From positions 62,001 to 126,000 of the forward strand of contig JBKBLG010000008.1 in assembly GCA_046296295.1 (NCBI GenBank): DNA of 64,000 bases, given 5' to 3'. The position numbers and the translations under genes are program-made. The notes under the pieces are model-generated. The model was given only the letters and a program-made list of their open reading frames with translations. It did no database searches and was not told the origin of the DNA. Below, one piece after another: positions 16,560 through 25,306 of this stretch. This DNA comes from UBA10646 sp046296295 (GTDB taxonomy: Bacteria > Bacteroidota > Bacteroidia > Chitinophagales > Chitinophagaceae). Within the stretch, counting starts at the first letter, position 1. Every line of letters begins with the position of its first letter.

Positions 16560-17870
16560 TTATTTTTTAAGTGCAACAGCATAAGCTTCCAATACCCGCT
16601 TACGAGCCACCTCGTGTTGTACGATTGGTTTAGGATAACTAAAGCTATTTAATTCTGGCACCCACTTGCGAATGTATCTACCATCTTTATCGAATTTTTG
16701 TGCTTGTAAGGTTGGATTGAACACTCTAAAGTATGGTGCAGCATCGCAACCACTACCAGCCGCCCATTGCCAGCCACCGTTGTTTGCTGCAAAATCGTAA
16801 TCAAGTAATTTTTTAGCAAAATAAGCTTCGCCCCAACGCCAATCTATTAACAAGTGCTTGGTTAAAAAGCTTGCAACGATCATGCGTACCCGATTGTGCA
16901 TATACCCGGTTGTGTTAAGTTCTCGCATACCAGCATCTACAATAGGGTAACCCGTTTTACCTTGGCACCATGCCTCAAACTCGGCTTCGTTATTGCGCCA
17001 TGGTATGGCATCGTATTCTTTGCGAAAAGCTTTGCCCTCGCCAATATGCGGGAAATGATGTGTAATTTGATGGTAAAAATCTCGCCAAATAAGTTCATTT
17101 AAAAAACCTTCACTTAATGGTGCTGCCTGCCTTGCTAATGCACGAATACTAATAGTACCGAAACGCAAATGCACGCCCAGCAGCGAGGTTCCTTTAATGG
17201 CCGGATAATCTCTTTGTTCTTTATAACGCTGCAACACATCATTAGCTACACTTGGTGGCGGAAAGCTTAATGTAGTGGGTGCGAAACCCATTTGCCGTAA
17301 GGCTGGTATTTCTTGCGGTGATTGTTTATAAAAAGCATCAAAATATTTTTCTGTTGGATATGCTTTGAACTGATATGGCGTAAGGTTGAGCTTCCACTTT
17401 TTGCTGTAGGGCGTGAAAACGGTGTAAGGCTTCCCATCGTCTTTCACCACTTCGTTTTTCTCAAAAATTACTTGGTCTTTAAAGCTATGTAATGCAGCAC
17501 CTTTGTTTTGCAACCACTGTGCTATTGCTGCATCGCGTTGAACTGCATAGTGTTCATAATCGGTATTGGTATATGCCGCAACAATATTGAATTTACTGGC
17601 TAATTGTTCCCACGCTGCTTCGGGTGTTGTATGATACACTTGCATACTACTACCCATAGCTACCAACGTTGCTTGCATACTTTCGATAGCTTGGTGTATA
17701 AAAGTTACACGAGCATCGGCAGTATCATCGAGCTTATCTAAAATATGCGTATCAAAAATAAACAATGGAACTACCGGATAACCACTGCGTAGTGCGTGAT
17801 AGAGTGCTGCATTATCGGCCAAACGCAAATCGCGGCGAAACCACATAACAGCAACTTTAGGCAAAGGCAT
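16560..17870 (-). CDS. phrB: Deoxyribodipyrimidine photolyase
   Basis: A class I CPD photolyase of about 436 residues repairing UV dimers with blue light and FAD. Start chosen at ATG 17870 (MPLPKVAVMWFRRDLRLADN) because the extra ten residues upstream are outside the family N-terminus. The photolyase signature WFRRDLRL, the FAD region GTSLLGVHLRFG, RDFYHQ, and the C-terminal NNGGWQWAAGSGCDAAPYFR with the electron-transfer tryptophans are all present. Converges with mqnD, 11 bases apart. GYAA element at 17289 encodes ALRQM. Confidence 0.95.
   Translation of the reverse strand: MPLPKVAVMWFRRDLRLADNAALYHALRSGYPVVPLFIFDTHILDKLDDTADARVTFIHQAIESMQATLVAMGSSMQVYHTTPEAAWEQLASKFNIVAAYTNTDYEHYAVQRDAAIAQWLQNKGAALHSFKDQVIFEKNEVVKDDGKPYTVFTPYSKKWKLNLTPYQFKAYPTEKYFDAFYKQSPQEIPALRQMGFAPTTLSFPPPSVANDVLQRYKEQRDYPAIKGTSLLGVHLRFGTISIRALARQAAPLSEGFLNELIWRDFYHQITHHFPHIGEGKAFRKEYDAIPWRNNEAEFEAWCQGKTGYPIVDAGMRELNTTGYMHNRVRMIVASFLTKHLLIDWRWGEAYFAKKLLDYDFAANNGGWQWAAGSGCDAAPYFRVFNPTLQAQKFDKDGRYIRKWVPELNSFSYPKPIVQHEVARKRVLEAYAVALKK
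17289..17302 (+). repeat. GYAA element, GCC/GGC stem
   Basis: In phrB (minus strand), encodes ALRQM. Confidence 0.8.
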
Positions 17871-17915
17871 GATGATGTTTTTTTTGTAATTACAATACAC
17901 TATATGTTTTGTTGG

Positions 17916-17929
17916 CCTTACGGTAAAAA
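17916..17929 (-). repeat. GYAA element
   Basis: Intergenic, between phrB and the strong terminator at 17931. Outer stem A/C, unpaired. Confidence 0.75.
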
Positions 17930-17930
17930 A

Positions 17931-17961
17931 GATATGGGGCGGCCTGCGGCCGCCCCATATC
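17931..17961. terminator. Strong palindromic terminator, GATATGG..GGCGGCC type
   Basis: Fourteen-base perfect arms (GATATGGGGCGGCC/GGCCGCCCCATATC) with TGC loop and A/T runs on both sides, downstream of the M20 peptidase. A near copy of the core occurs at 43691. Flanked by GYAA elements at 17916 and 17983 in the same orientation. Confidence 0.9.
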
Positions 17962-17982
17962 TTTTAATATTATAACCATGCA

Positions 17983-17996
17983 CCTTACGGTAAATG
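17983..17996 (-). repeat. GYAA element
   Basis: Starts 2 bases past the M20 peptidase stop. Stem A-T. Confidence 0.85.
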
Positions 17997-17997
17997 A

Positions 17998-19368
17998 TTA
18001 CTGTTTCATATCGGCATAAAACTGATGGAAATAGGGAATGGTAGCAATGCCTTTGTAGAAGTTGAACACATCGTACTTTTCGTTCGGACTGTGCAGGTTA
18101 TCGCTATCTAAGCCAAAGCCCATGAATACGATTTTAATGCCCAACTCTTTTTCAAACAATGCACAAATAGGAATACTGCCACCACCACGCACCGGAATAG
18201 GCTCTTTACCGAAAGTAGTTGCAATGGCCTTAGCAGCCGCTTGATATTCAATACTATCAATAGGTGTCATATAAGGCTCGCCACCATGGTGTTCTGTAGC
18301 TTTTACCACTACGCCGGCTGGTGCCTGATTTTGAAAATATTGTATCAACTTTTCAGTAATTACGGCACTACTTTGGTTGGGTACTAAACGTGCACTGATT
18401 TTAGCGAAAGCCTTGCTTGGCAATACTGTTTTAGCACCTTCGCCGGTGTAACCACCCCAAATACCATTCAACTCTAAGGTTGGACGAATACCAGTACGCT
18501 CGTTGGTTGTATAGCCCTTTTCGCCCCATAATTGCTGTACACCCAAATCAGATGCATAAGCAGCATCGTCGTGAGGTGCTTCGGCCATCTTTGCACGTTC
18601 TGCTTCGGTACTTTCAACCACATCGTCATAAAAACCTGGGATGGTGATATGATTATTTTCATCGTGGCAGCTGGCAATCATTTTGGCGAGCATGGTAATT
18701 GGGTTGGCTACAGCACCACCGTATACACCACTGTGTAAGTCGCGGTTCGGACCTGTTACTTCTACCTCAATATAGCTTAAGCCACGTACACCAATATCAA
18801 TACTTGGCGTATCCATGCTAATCATAGCGGTGTCGCTAATTAAAATTACATCGGCCTTTAATAAGGCTTTATGTTCTTTTACAAAAGTTGCCAAGTTGGG
18901 ACTGCCAATTTCTTCTTCTCCTTCAATAATGAATTTCATATTTACCGTAAGGGTATTGGTAGCCACCATGGTTTCAAGAGCTTTCACATGCATGTAGAAC
19001 TGGCCTTTATCGTCGCAAGCGCCACGGGCATAAATTTTACCATCTTTTATAACAGGATCAAAAGGGCCGCTGTGCCAAAGCTCAAGCGGGTCGGCTGGTT
19101 GCACATCGTAGTGGCCGTATACTAATACGGTGGGTTTAGCCGGATCAATGATTTTTTCGCCATATACGATAGGATGGCCGGGTGTTGGGTAAATGGTTGC
19201 TGTGGTAGCACCTGCTTCGAGCAAACGCTGCTTTACGGCCTCAGCACAATGCTCCATATCGGCTTTGTGTTCGCTGCGTGCACTTACACTCGGGATGCGT
19301 AACAAATCGAGCAACTCATTTAAGAAACGGTCTTTATGTTGTTCTTGATAATCTTTCCAAACTTGCAT
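17998..19368 (-). CDS. M20 family dipeptidase
   Basis: A 456-residue zinc peptidase of the M20/ArgE-DapE-CNDP group that cleaves dipeptides or short peptides in the cytoplasm. Metal-site motifs: VLVYGHYDVQPADP (first His/Asp), GACDDKGQF (bridging Asp), IEGEEEIGS (catalytic Glu pair), and a late GGSIPICALFE region. An inserted dimerisation domain lies in the middle (about 190-350). Length matches CNDP-like dipeptidases. Its 3' end carries a GYAA element 2 bases past the stop; another (18940) encodes LTVN internally. Confidence 0.93.
   Translation of the reverse strand: MQVWKDYQEQHKDRFLNELLDLLRIPSVSARSEHKADMEHCAEAVKQRLLEAGATTATIYPTPGHPIVYGEKIIDPAKPTVLVYGHYDVQPADPLELWHSGPFDPVIKDGKIYARGACDDKGQFYMHVKALETMVATNTLTVNMKFIIEGEEEIGSPNLATFVKEHKALLKADVILISDTAMISMDTPSIDIGVRGLSYIEVEVTGPNRDLHSGVYGGAVANPITMLAKMIASCHDENNHITIPGFYDDVVESTEAERAKMAEAPHDDAAYASDLGVQQLWGEKGYTTNERTGIRPTLELNGIWGGYTGEGAKTVLPSKAFAKISARLVPNQSSAVITEKLIQYFQNQAPAGVVVKATEHHGGEPYMTPIDSIEYQAAAKAIATTFGKEPIPVRGGGSIPICALFEKELGIKIVFMGFGLDSDNLHSPNEKYDVFNFYKGIATIPYFHQFYADMKQ
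18940..18953 (+). repeat. GYAA element
   Basis: In the M20 peptidase gene, encodes LTVN. Outer pair A/G open. Confidence 0.8.
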
Positions 19369-19499
19369 AACAATCTTTTTGCTGTGAGCAGCGAAGTTAA
19401 GGTTGAAGTTGGGTTTTGTAGTTGCTTTAAGTGTTTTCTTGCTTGCTTGTAAGTTGAAAGCAGCATTTTGTTGTGTAAAATGCTCTTAGGTTGTATTAG

Positions 19500-19513
19500 C
19501 ATTTGCCGTAAGG
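19500..19513 (+). repeat. GYAA element, perfect extended hairpin
   Basis: TTTGCC-GTAA-GGCAAA, a 6-base perfect stem, upstream of the 19559 lipoprotein gene. Confidence 0.85.
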
Positions 19514-19558
19514 CAAAATAGCATAATTTGCACTCATAACAACTATACACTACTTTGT

Positions 19559-20209
19559 ATGAAAAAAATGTATGTGGCTGCTTTAGCCGGTATTATAGCC
19601 CTGAACGCTTGCAAAAAAGAGACAGAAAATACGAGTTCCGCGAGCGACTTTCAGCCGCTTACAGCGGGTAGCACTTGGACTTATAAAGAAACGGTTGCGA
19701 ATGTTACTTACACCTTTACCGCTACGAACAGTGATACTAGTATGTTTAATAAAACCTATAAAGTATTGAGTAACAGTGCAGGTGGTAATGTGTATTTAAG
19801 CAAAACTGGTAATAATTACTACCGATTTGGTACGCTGCAATTACCTGGTGGCCCCGGTTTAGAAGAATGGTATTTGGTAGATAATTTAAATGTAAACGGT
19901 ACTTGGGAGCAAAGCTCAACGCTTAGTTTTAATGGCACCAACTATCCTGTGAAGTTGAGCTATAAGATTAATGCTAAAAATCGTTCTTTAACCGTTGGTA
20001 CGAGAAATTTTACTAAAGTAACAGAAGTGGGATTAACCATTTTTGTGCGTCCGGCAGGTTTTCCCGGCGATTTAAACTTGGGTAGTGGTACGTTCTTTTA
20101 TGAAGATGGCGTAGGTTTAGTAAAAAGCACTTTGAGTGTTGATGGTTCTTTGGCTGGTTTTGGAACCATTAACCAAAACACTGAAATACAGAGTTACACT
20201 ATACGTTAA
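19559..20209 (+). CDS. Lipoprotein, uncharacterised
   Basis: A 216-residue lipoprotein: MKKMYVAALAGIIALNAC with Cys18, followed by KKETENTSS. The body is beta rich (LTAGSTWTYKETV, NYYRFGTLQLPGG, GVGLVKSTLSVDG), a pattern seen in Bacteroidota secreted lipoproteins of unknown role that begin with a W-x-Y repeat. The stop overlaps the stop of the converging CDF transporter gene (20199-20209). A perfect hairpin form of the GYAA element (19500) lies upstream in the probable promoter region. Confidence 0.75.
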   Translation: MKKMYVAALAGIIALNACKKETENTSSASDFQPLTAGSTWTYKETVANVTYTFTATNSDTSMFNKTYKVLSNSAGGNVYLSKTGNNYYRFGTLQLPGGPGLEEWYLVDNLNVNGTWEQSSTLSFNGTNYPVKLSYKINAKNRSLTVGTRNFTKVTEVGLTIFVRPAGFPGDLNLGSGTFFYEDGVGLVKSTLSVDGSLAGFGTINQNTEIQSYTIR

Positions 20210-21206
20210 TAGCTTGATGTTTTTGATTGCTAAGAATATTGCTAAGCGTCCACTCCAACTGTTGTTGTTGTGGACGTTCTCTTTTAATACAATCGGCCTT
20301 GCTGCAAATGGTACAACTAAAAGGTAGGCAGCCATCGGTATGTACAAAAAGTTCTAAGCTATTGCCATAATGTTGCTTAATCAAGGCTTCTAAAGCATCT
20401 ACTTCTTGGTGTGCTTCGTGTACATTCAAATACCAAGGCACTGTTAAGTGACAATCGAGATGCAAGTGACTGCCATATTTTATAACACGTAAGTTGTGTA
20501 AATCAATCCAATGCAGGCGACGATTTTCGTTCAAGGTTTGTACCATTGATTGAAGCAAGGCGGTATCGGCTTCATCCATAATACCAGCTAGCGATGCTCG
20601 AATAATGGTATAGCCATTAAACATAATGTACATACTCATGGCCAAGGCTACCAATTTATCTAGCCAATACCATTGTAAGAACTGCACCAATAGTAACCCA
20701 ACAACAATAGCAATAGTGCTGTAAGTATCTGCTTGCAGATGCTTTCCACTGGCTTGCAATGCTAGCGATTTATTTTTTTTGCCTAACTGCAAGCACCATG
20801 CACCAGCACCAAAATTAACTACCGCAGTAATGCCTACTATTGTTAAGCCAATATCTATACTGTGTAGTGTTTGTTGGTTCACCCATTGTAGTACGGCTTG
20901 ATAAGCTGTTAACAATCCTGCACTAGCAATTAAACCACCTTCTACTGCAGCACTTACAAACTCAGCCTTACCATGCCCATAGGGATGATCGGCATCTTTG
21001 GGTTTGGCAGCTACATAAAGGCTATACAAACCAATAACACCAGATACTACATTAACAATGCTTTCTAAAGCATCAGATAACACTGCAACAGAATGGGTTA
21101 TATAATAGGCCACCATTTTACCACATAATAGCACTACCGATAAAAGTGTTATCCAAAACTGAGTTCTAAGATTTTGTTGTGCAGCGGCATCGGTAGTGAT
21201 CGGCAT
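20199..21206 (-). CDS. Cation diffusion facilitator family transporter
   Basis: A 335-residue inner-membrane divalent cation/H+ antiporter. Six membrane helices occupy about residues 15-215, with the metal-site motifs SDALESIVN (helix II; Asp and Glu) and KHLQADTYST (helix V; His and Asp). The cytoplasmic C-terminal domain contains HLHLDCHLTV, a common metal-binding/dimer region. The tail after about residue 300 carries CTICSKADCIKRERPQ, a Cys-rich extension not usual for the family that might bind metal. Directly follows the DsbA-like gene (2-base gap). Confidence 0.92.
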   Translation of the reverse strand: MPITTDAAAQQNLRTQFWITLLSVVLLCGKMVAYYITHSVAVLSDALESIVNVVSGVIGLYSLYVAAKPKDADHPYGHGKAEFVSAAVEGGLIASAGLLTAYQAVLQWVNQQTLHSIDIGLTIVGITAVVNFGAGAWCLQLGKKNKSLALQASGKHLQADTYSTIAIVVGLLLVQFLQWYWLDKLVALAMSMYIMFNGYTIIRASLAGIMDEADTALLQSMVQTLNENRRLHWIDLHNLRVIKYGSHLHLDCHLTVPWYLNVHEAHQEVDALEALIKQHYGNSLELFVHTDGCLPFSCTICSKADCIKRERPQQQQLEWTLSNILSNQKHQAINV

Positions 21207-21208
21207 GA

Positions 21209-21871
21209 TTAGGCATTGATTACTGGTGATTGTGCAGCGATGGCTTTTATTTTTTCCATCACGGGTTGTAGTTGTTCAAAGCTTGCATAGCCATTAGTAA
21301 GCTGATAATATTGACCATGTATTTGTGCAAACAACGCCGGAAAACCCTGTACACTGAGCTGTTTTGTAAAGTCGAACCCTTGTTGCGTTCTACCAATAGT
21401 TTTGGGTACTGCCATTTGTTCGAAAAGTTGCTCTGCAGTTACATGTGCTTTGTGAGCAAGTATTTGCACGTAAGTGCTATCATCTTCTAAATTCAACCCA
21501 TCTACAAATGTGGCTCGTTGCATAGCAGTAGCAAAATCGAAACTACTAGCTATATGTAGCTTTTTATAAGCCGTTAGTGCCAGCGAAGGCTTCCACGAAT
21601 TGTGATAACGTGTACCCGACTGTAGCTGTGCTTTAAAAGGTTCTCCAAAGCTAACACCAGTAAGTGCCGTAACTTGTGGGATGGCGTTGAGAATATACTG
21701 GCTCATTTGTACATTCACAATTCCAGCTCTTTCATGCAGTACCATACCGCCACTTATAATTTCAAAATCAACTACAGTAGCATATGTTTCTAATAAGCGG
21801 TGCATTACTGGCGAAAAACCATAGCACCACCCACATAAGGCATCGTAGAAATAGAAAACTTTAGGCTTCAT
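21209..21871 (-). CDS. DsbA/FrnE-family oxidoreductase
   Basis: A 220-residue DsbA-fold protein without a signal peptide, so cytoplasmic, like YwbO/FrnE proteins. The redox motif is CGWC (YFYDALCGWCYGFSP, residues about 7-21) and the conserved cis-Pro context is VQGFPALF near residue 175. Likely a disulfide isomerase or glutathione-S-transferase kappa-like thiol enzyme; exact substrate unknown. Clusters with OsmC and SOD genes on the same strand, suggesting a thiol/oxidant defence cluster. Confidence 0.85.
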   Translation of the reverse strand: MKPKVFYFYDALCGWCYGFSPVMHRLLETYATVVDFEIISGGMVLHERAGIVNVQMSQYILNAIPQVTALTGVSFGEPFKAQLQSGTRYHNSWKPSLALTAYKKLHIASSFDFATAMQRATFVDGLNLEDDSTYVQILAHKAHVTAEQLFEQMAVPKTIGRTQQGFDFTKQLSVQGFPALFAQIHGQYYQLTNGYASFEQLQPVMEKIKAIAAQSPVINA

Positions 21872-21895
21872 GTTACTTATTAATTCTAATTGATA

Positions 21896-21909
21896 CCTTA
21901 CGGTAAAAG
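21896..21909 (-). repeat. GYAA element containing the osmC stop codon
   Basis: The TAA in GTAA is the osmC stop. Stem A-T. Confidence 0.85.
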
Positions 21910-22311
21910 TGAAATCGTGTAGCTAACCTCGCAATGTTTTTTGAGCATAATACTTACACCACAATATTTGTTTTGCGATAATGCTACAGCTTTTTCGAGC
22001 TGTGTTAATTGCTCGGCAGCAACATCGGCCTTATATACAACTTCAATAGATTTGAAAACTTTCGGATGTGCATCGGTTTGTTCTGCAGCGGCTGTTATTA
22101 TCAGTTTTGTAAATGGTACTCTCATTTTATTAAGTAGGCTTACTACATCCATCCCTGAACAGGCACATAAGCTTCCTAATAACATTTGTTTCGGACTCAT
22201 ACCGCTATTGAGGCTACCACTTTCTACAGTAGTATCGAGCCTTGCAGTATGATTGTTATCGCTGGTAATATCGAATGCTAAATCGCTTACCCAAGTTGCT
22301 GTTGTAATCAT
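21898..22311 (-). CDS. OsmC family peroxiredoxin-like protein
   Basis: About 137 residues from ATG 22311 (MITTATWVSDLAFDI). The frame extends to 22434, but that part overlaps the SOD gene and has no family similarity. OsmC/Ohr features: GMSPKQMLLGSLCACSGMD (peroxidatic Cys in the central helix) and NKYCGVS near the C-terminus (second Cys). Predicted to reduce organic hydroperoxides or act on thiols. The TAA stop codon is itself part of a GYAA element (21896-21909). Follows the SOD gene by 8 bases. Confidence 0.88.
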   Translation of the reverse strand: MITTATWVSDLAFDITSDNNHTARLDTTVESGSLNSGMSPKQMLLGSLCACSGMDVVSLLNKMRVPFTKLIITAAAEQTDAHPKVFKSIEVVYKADVAAEQLTQLEKAVALSQNKYCGVSIMLKKHCEVSYTISLLP

Positions 22312-22319
22312 ATAAAAAA

Positions 22320-23045
22320 TTAAATCGCAGCTTCGTAACGTGCAGCTACTTGTTGCCAATGAATTACTTGAAACCAATTTTGAATATAATCGGCTCGTTT
22401 GTTTTGATACTTTAGATAGTAGGCATGTTCCCATACATCTAACCCTAATAGCGGTGTACCTTTCACTTCTGCAACATCCATCAGCGGATTATCTTGGTTT
22501 GGTGTTGATGTTATTACCAACTGCTTGTTTGGTGTTAATACCAACCACGCCCAACCACTACCGAAACGTGCTTTTGCAGCATCGCTAAATTTGGTTTGAA
22601 AGGTGGCAAAGCTTCCAAAACTTGCGTTGATGGCGTCGGCTAATTTACCGTAAGGTGCATTATTGGCTTGCGGTGCTCGCATGGTACTCCAAAACAATTC
22701 GTGGTTATAGTGGCCACCTCCATTGTTCCGCATTTTAGTACTGTACTTCGAAATATTGCCCAATAATTGCTCAAGGGTTGTAGTTGTACCTACCTTCTCT
22801 GCAGCGATAGCTTCGTTCAATGCTTTCGCATAAGCTGCTGCATGTTTGGTATAATGCAGCTCCATTGTAAGGGCATCTATCACTGGTTCAAGTGCATTAA
22901 AAGCATAGGGCAAAGGTTGCTGTGTGAAACCTATGCTAGCTTGCTGTTGGGCTAATAAGTTATTAGCAGGCAGTATTTGCGATAGGCCAACGGCGAGCGT
23001 TGCCTTGCCTGTACTTGCTAAAAATTGTCGGCGTGAGGTTGCCAT
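22320..23045 (-). CDS. Fe/Mn superoxide dismutase with Tat signal
   Basis: About 241 residues from ATG 23045. The N-terminus MATSRRQFLASTGKA followed by a mild hydrophobic stretch is a twin-arginine signal, so the enzyme should be exported folded. Metal ligands are visible: HYTKHAAAY, GHYNHELFW and DVWEHAYYLKY (His, His, Asp, His). Metal choice (Fe or Mn) is not clear. The frame could start at 23102 but this overlaps lptF/G. A GYAA element at 22643 encodes PYGK. The SOD-OsmC-DsbA order suggests oxidative-stress defence. Confidence 0.93.
   Translation of the reverse strand: MATSRRQFLASTGKATLAVGLSQILPANNLLAQQQASIGFTQQPLPYAFNALEPVIDALTMELHYTKHAAAYAKALNEAIAAEKVGTTTTLEQLLGNISKYSTKMRNNGGGHYNHELFWSTMRAPQANNAPYGKLADAINASFGSFATFQTKFSDAAKARFGSGWAWLVLTPNKQLVITSTPNQDNPLMDVAEVKGTPLLGLDVWEHAYYLKYQNKRADYIQNWFQVIHWQQVAARYEAAI
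22643..22655 (+). repeat. GYAA element
   Basis: In the SOD gene, encodes PYGK. Stem A-T. Confidence 0.8.
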
Positions 23046-23055
23046 ATGTAAAAGT

Positions 23056-24495
23056 TTAAGTGGTGGTTTGCTTGGGTTGTCGCCATTGTGCAAAGCGCAC
23101 ACGAATACCTTTAAAAGTACGATAATAAAACTCGTTATTGAATAATTGTGAATCTCTTAAGGCTTTGTAAGTTAAAAAAAGACCAATGGGTGTTAGTATC
23201 ATGGTGCTTAACCACATACCACCGAGTGGAGAGAGTACATCTTCTTTCGCAAATTTTTCGCCAAAGGTGTTGAGCAAATAAAATATTACAAAAAATACAA
23301 TAGCAAATATCAAAGGCATACCCAGCCCACCTTTGCGTATAATACTACCTAATGGTGCACCGATGATAAACAATACCAAACATGCCACACTAAGGGTGAA
23401 TTTCCGGTGCCACTCAATCCAGTGTTTCTTCAAGGTATCTTCTCTGTTAGCATATTCAAGTGCCAACTGGTCAACCGTGCTTTTTATAGCATTGAGTTGC
23501 GCTGCTGTTCTATCATTGATAATAGTGCGCAAGCTATCGGGCAAGTAATCATCGAAATTTTTTAATGATTGTTGTGGCTTACCAACAACAATGTTACTAT
23601 CTAAATAGCGAACAAAAGTTAGGTATGGGGAAAGTTCACGTTGACTTCGCTTGCCATAATCTTTACTTTTCGCATGTAAGCTATCTACAGCCTCCTGAAT
23701 TTGGCGCACACTCAGCATTTTAGGGTCGTATTTGAATAAGCTATCTTCTGTTTTATTCATTTTAAAGCTACTTAAATCCATTACTTTTTTGTAGCTCTTG
23801 AAACCTAACCGAGTGAATTCTGTATTGGTAGTTCCACGATTACCCTTTTCAGTATAACGCCAACCATCTTGCAAGAAAAACTCTAAAAATCTTTTATCGG
23901 GAGATACTCGCATCACACCACTTTTCGCAGTGATGATATTGTCTTGCAAGCCATAATTACGCTCAAAAATCACTACATCTTTAATTAAGCTATCTTGAGT
24001 TTTAGAACCGAGCTTAATTACAAAGCCATCAATTTTATTATAGAAAATACCGGGCTTAATATCAAACGCTGGTTTCGTTACAATGATATCGTATTTTAAG
24101 CGACTCATTTTAAGGTTAGCCACCGGTATAATGTTATTACTGAAAATAAAAGCAATACCAGATAAACCTAATGTAACCATGAAAAGCGGTCGCATAAAAC
24201 GGGTAAGCGATATGCCAGCCGATTTAATGGCTACCAATTCAAAACTTTCACCCAAGTTACCGAACGTCATAATACTCGATAACAATAATGCTAGAGGCAG
24301 CGCCAAAGGCACCAACGTGAGGCTTACATACCAAATAAATTGCAATATAGTGGTAACATCTAGGCCTTTACCTACCAAATCATCAATATACAGCCAAAAG
24401 AACTGCATTACTAATACAAACAACGAAATCAAAAAGGTAGCAATAAATGGCCCTGCAAATGCCCTGATGATGAGTATGTCGAGTTTTTTTAGCAC
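23056..24495 (-). CDS. LptF/LptG-family permease (YjgP/YjgQ)
   Basis: A 479-residue inner-membrane subunit of the LPS export ABC transporter (LptB2FG), moving lipid A-core to the LptC-A-D bridge. Three helices at the N-terminus (residues about 12-120; FAGPFIATFLISLFVL, ALPLALLLSSIMTFG), a periplasmic beta-jellyroll domain (about 130-350), and three helices at the C-terminus. Only one such gene is here; Bacteroidota often place a single LptF/G-like gene away from its partner. The stop lies 11 bases before the SOD start, so co-transcription is possible. Confidence 0.9.
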   Translation of the reverse strand: MLKKLDILIIRAFAGPFIATFLISLFVLVMQFFWLYIDDLVGKGLDVTTILQFIWYVSLTLVPLALPLALLLSSIMTFGNLGESFELVAIKSAGISLTRFMRPLFMVTLGLSGIAFIFSNNIIPVANLKMSRLKYDIIVTKPAFDIKPGIFYNKIDGFVIKLGSKTQDSLIKDVVIFERNYGLQDNIITAKSGVMRVSPDKRFLEFFLQDGWRYTEKGNRGTTNTEFTRLGFKSYKKVMDLSSFKMNKTEDSLFKYDPKMLSVRQIQEAVDSLHAKSKDYGKRSQRELSPYLTFVRYLDSNIVVGKPQQSLKNFDDYLPDSLRTIINDRTAAQLNAIKSTVDQLALEYANREDTLKKHWIEWHRKFTLSVACLVLFIIGAPLGSIIRKGGLGMPLIFAIVFFVIFYLLNTFGEKFAKEDVLSPLGGMWLSTMILTPIGLFLTYKALRDSQLFNNEFYYRTFKGIRVRFAQWRQPKQTTT

Positions 24496-24572
24496 AACGC
24501 TCTATTCAAATATTTACTGCAAAGGTATAACGAACCACCCATGCACCTTACCAATTAACATAGCCTAAAAGC

Positions 24573-24602
24573 AAAACACCCGCTACATTTTAGCGAGTGT
24601 TT
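24573..24602 (-). terminator. Terminator downstream of the START-like gene
   Basis: Imperfect stem AAACAC.CGCTA/TAGCG.GTGTTT with a short loop; it lies past a GYAA element after the stop at 24627. Confidence 0.7.
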
Positions 24603-24611
24603 AAAGCATAA

Positions 24612-24624
24612 CCTTACGGTAAAA
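24612..24624 (-). repeat. GYAA element
   Basis: 3 bases past the START-like gene stop. Last copy before a 9.8 kb gap. Confidence 0.85.
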
Positions 24625-24626
24625 TA

Positions 24627-25010
24627 TTAATTGCCTAACCGATGCAATAAATCTTTCACCTGATAATCCCATAGTTGGCTTTGGTCTTTAATTTCAGACT
24701 TCTCAGCAAAATCACGGATAATCAAGATAGTTTGGTTTGAAATTTCTGTTTTAGCAATTTCAAACTCAAAATACTCTTCTTTGGTTTGATGTTCCCAACG
24801 ATAGCGAACGTAGTGGTCTTCTTCTATTTCAATCAAATTAGCCTTATCGGGCGGTGCACCGCTCCATGAAAAAGAAAACTCACCATCTTTCTCGTCTACC
24901 TTATCGGCGAACCATTCTTGCAGGCCAGATGGGGTGCTCAAAAACTCGAACAAAATGGTTGGAGAGCAACGTACTCTGTACTCCAAGGTGAATAACTGTT
25001 TTTTACTCAT
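24627..25010 (-). CDS. START/AHSA1-like domain protein
   Basis: A 127-residue SRPBCC-fold protein beginning MSKKQLFTLEYRVRCSP. The AHSA1-like pattern is seen in STPSGLQEWFADKV and HYVRYRWEH, followed by a long C-terminal helix (SQLWDYQVKDLLHRL). Small START-like proteins of this size are conserved in Bacteroidota, often near LPS or rpoD genes; role unknown, possibly binding a hydrophobic ligand. A GYAA element lies 3 bases past the stop. Confidence 0.85.
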   Translation of the reverse strand: MSKKQLFTLEYRVRCSPTILFEFLSTPSGLQEWFADKVDEKDGEFSFSWSGAPPDKANLIEIEEDHYVRYRWEHQTKEEYFEFEIAKTEISNQTILIIRDFAEKSEIKDQSQLWDYQVKDLLHRLGN

Positions 25011-25306
25011 TCCTTACTGCTATTTTATAGCCATGTTTATGGGTTGTGCAATGTTAGGGAAATATTGATAGTGCCAAAATATTTTTTTGTGTTGTTTTGT
25101 TTAACAAGCCAACCGTTAAACATTCAACAGAAGGCTATTTATAACTCTCTGAGTATCAATAAGTTATACAAATTTTAATTTTTTTGCTTTTTGCTATATC
25201 GTAGATTGCTGAGGTAAGAAACGCAATACCCCCATTTGCTTTCCTAACAAAAAATGCCACCCCTTTAACACAAACAACCAACACTCTAAATGGGAATGCT
25301 ATGAGT
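25011..25306. other. Divergent promoter region before rpoD
   Basis: About 295 AT-rich bases between the START-like gene (minus) and rpoD (plus). It must hold promoters for both. No clear -33/-7 pair, riboswitch or RNA gene was recognised. Confidence 0.4.
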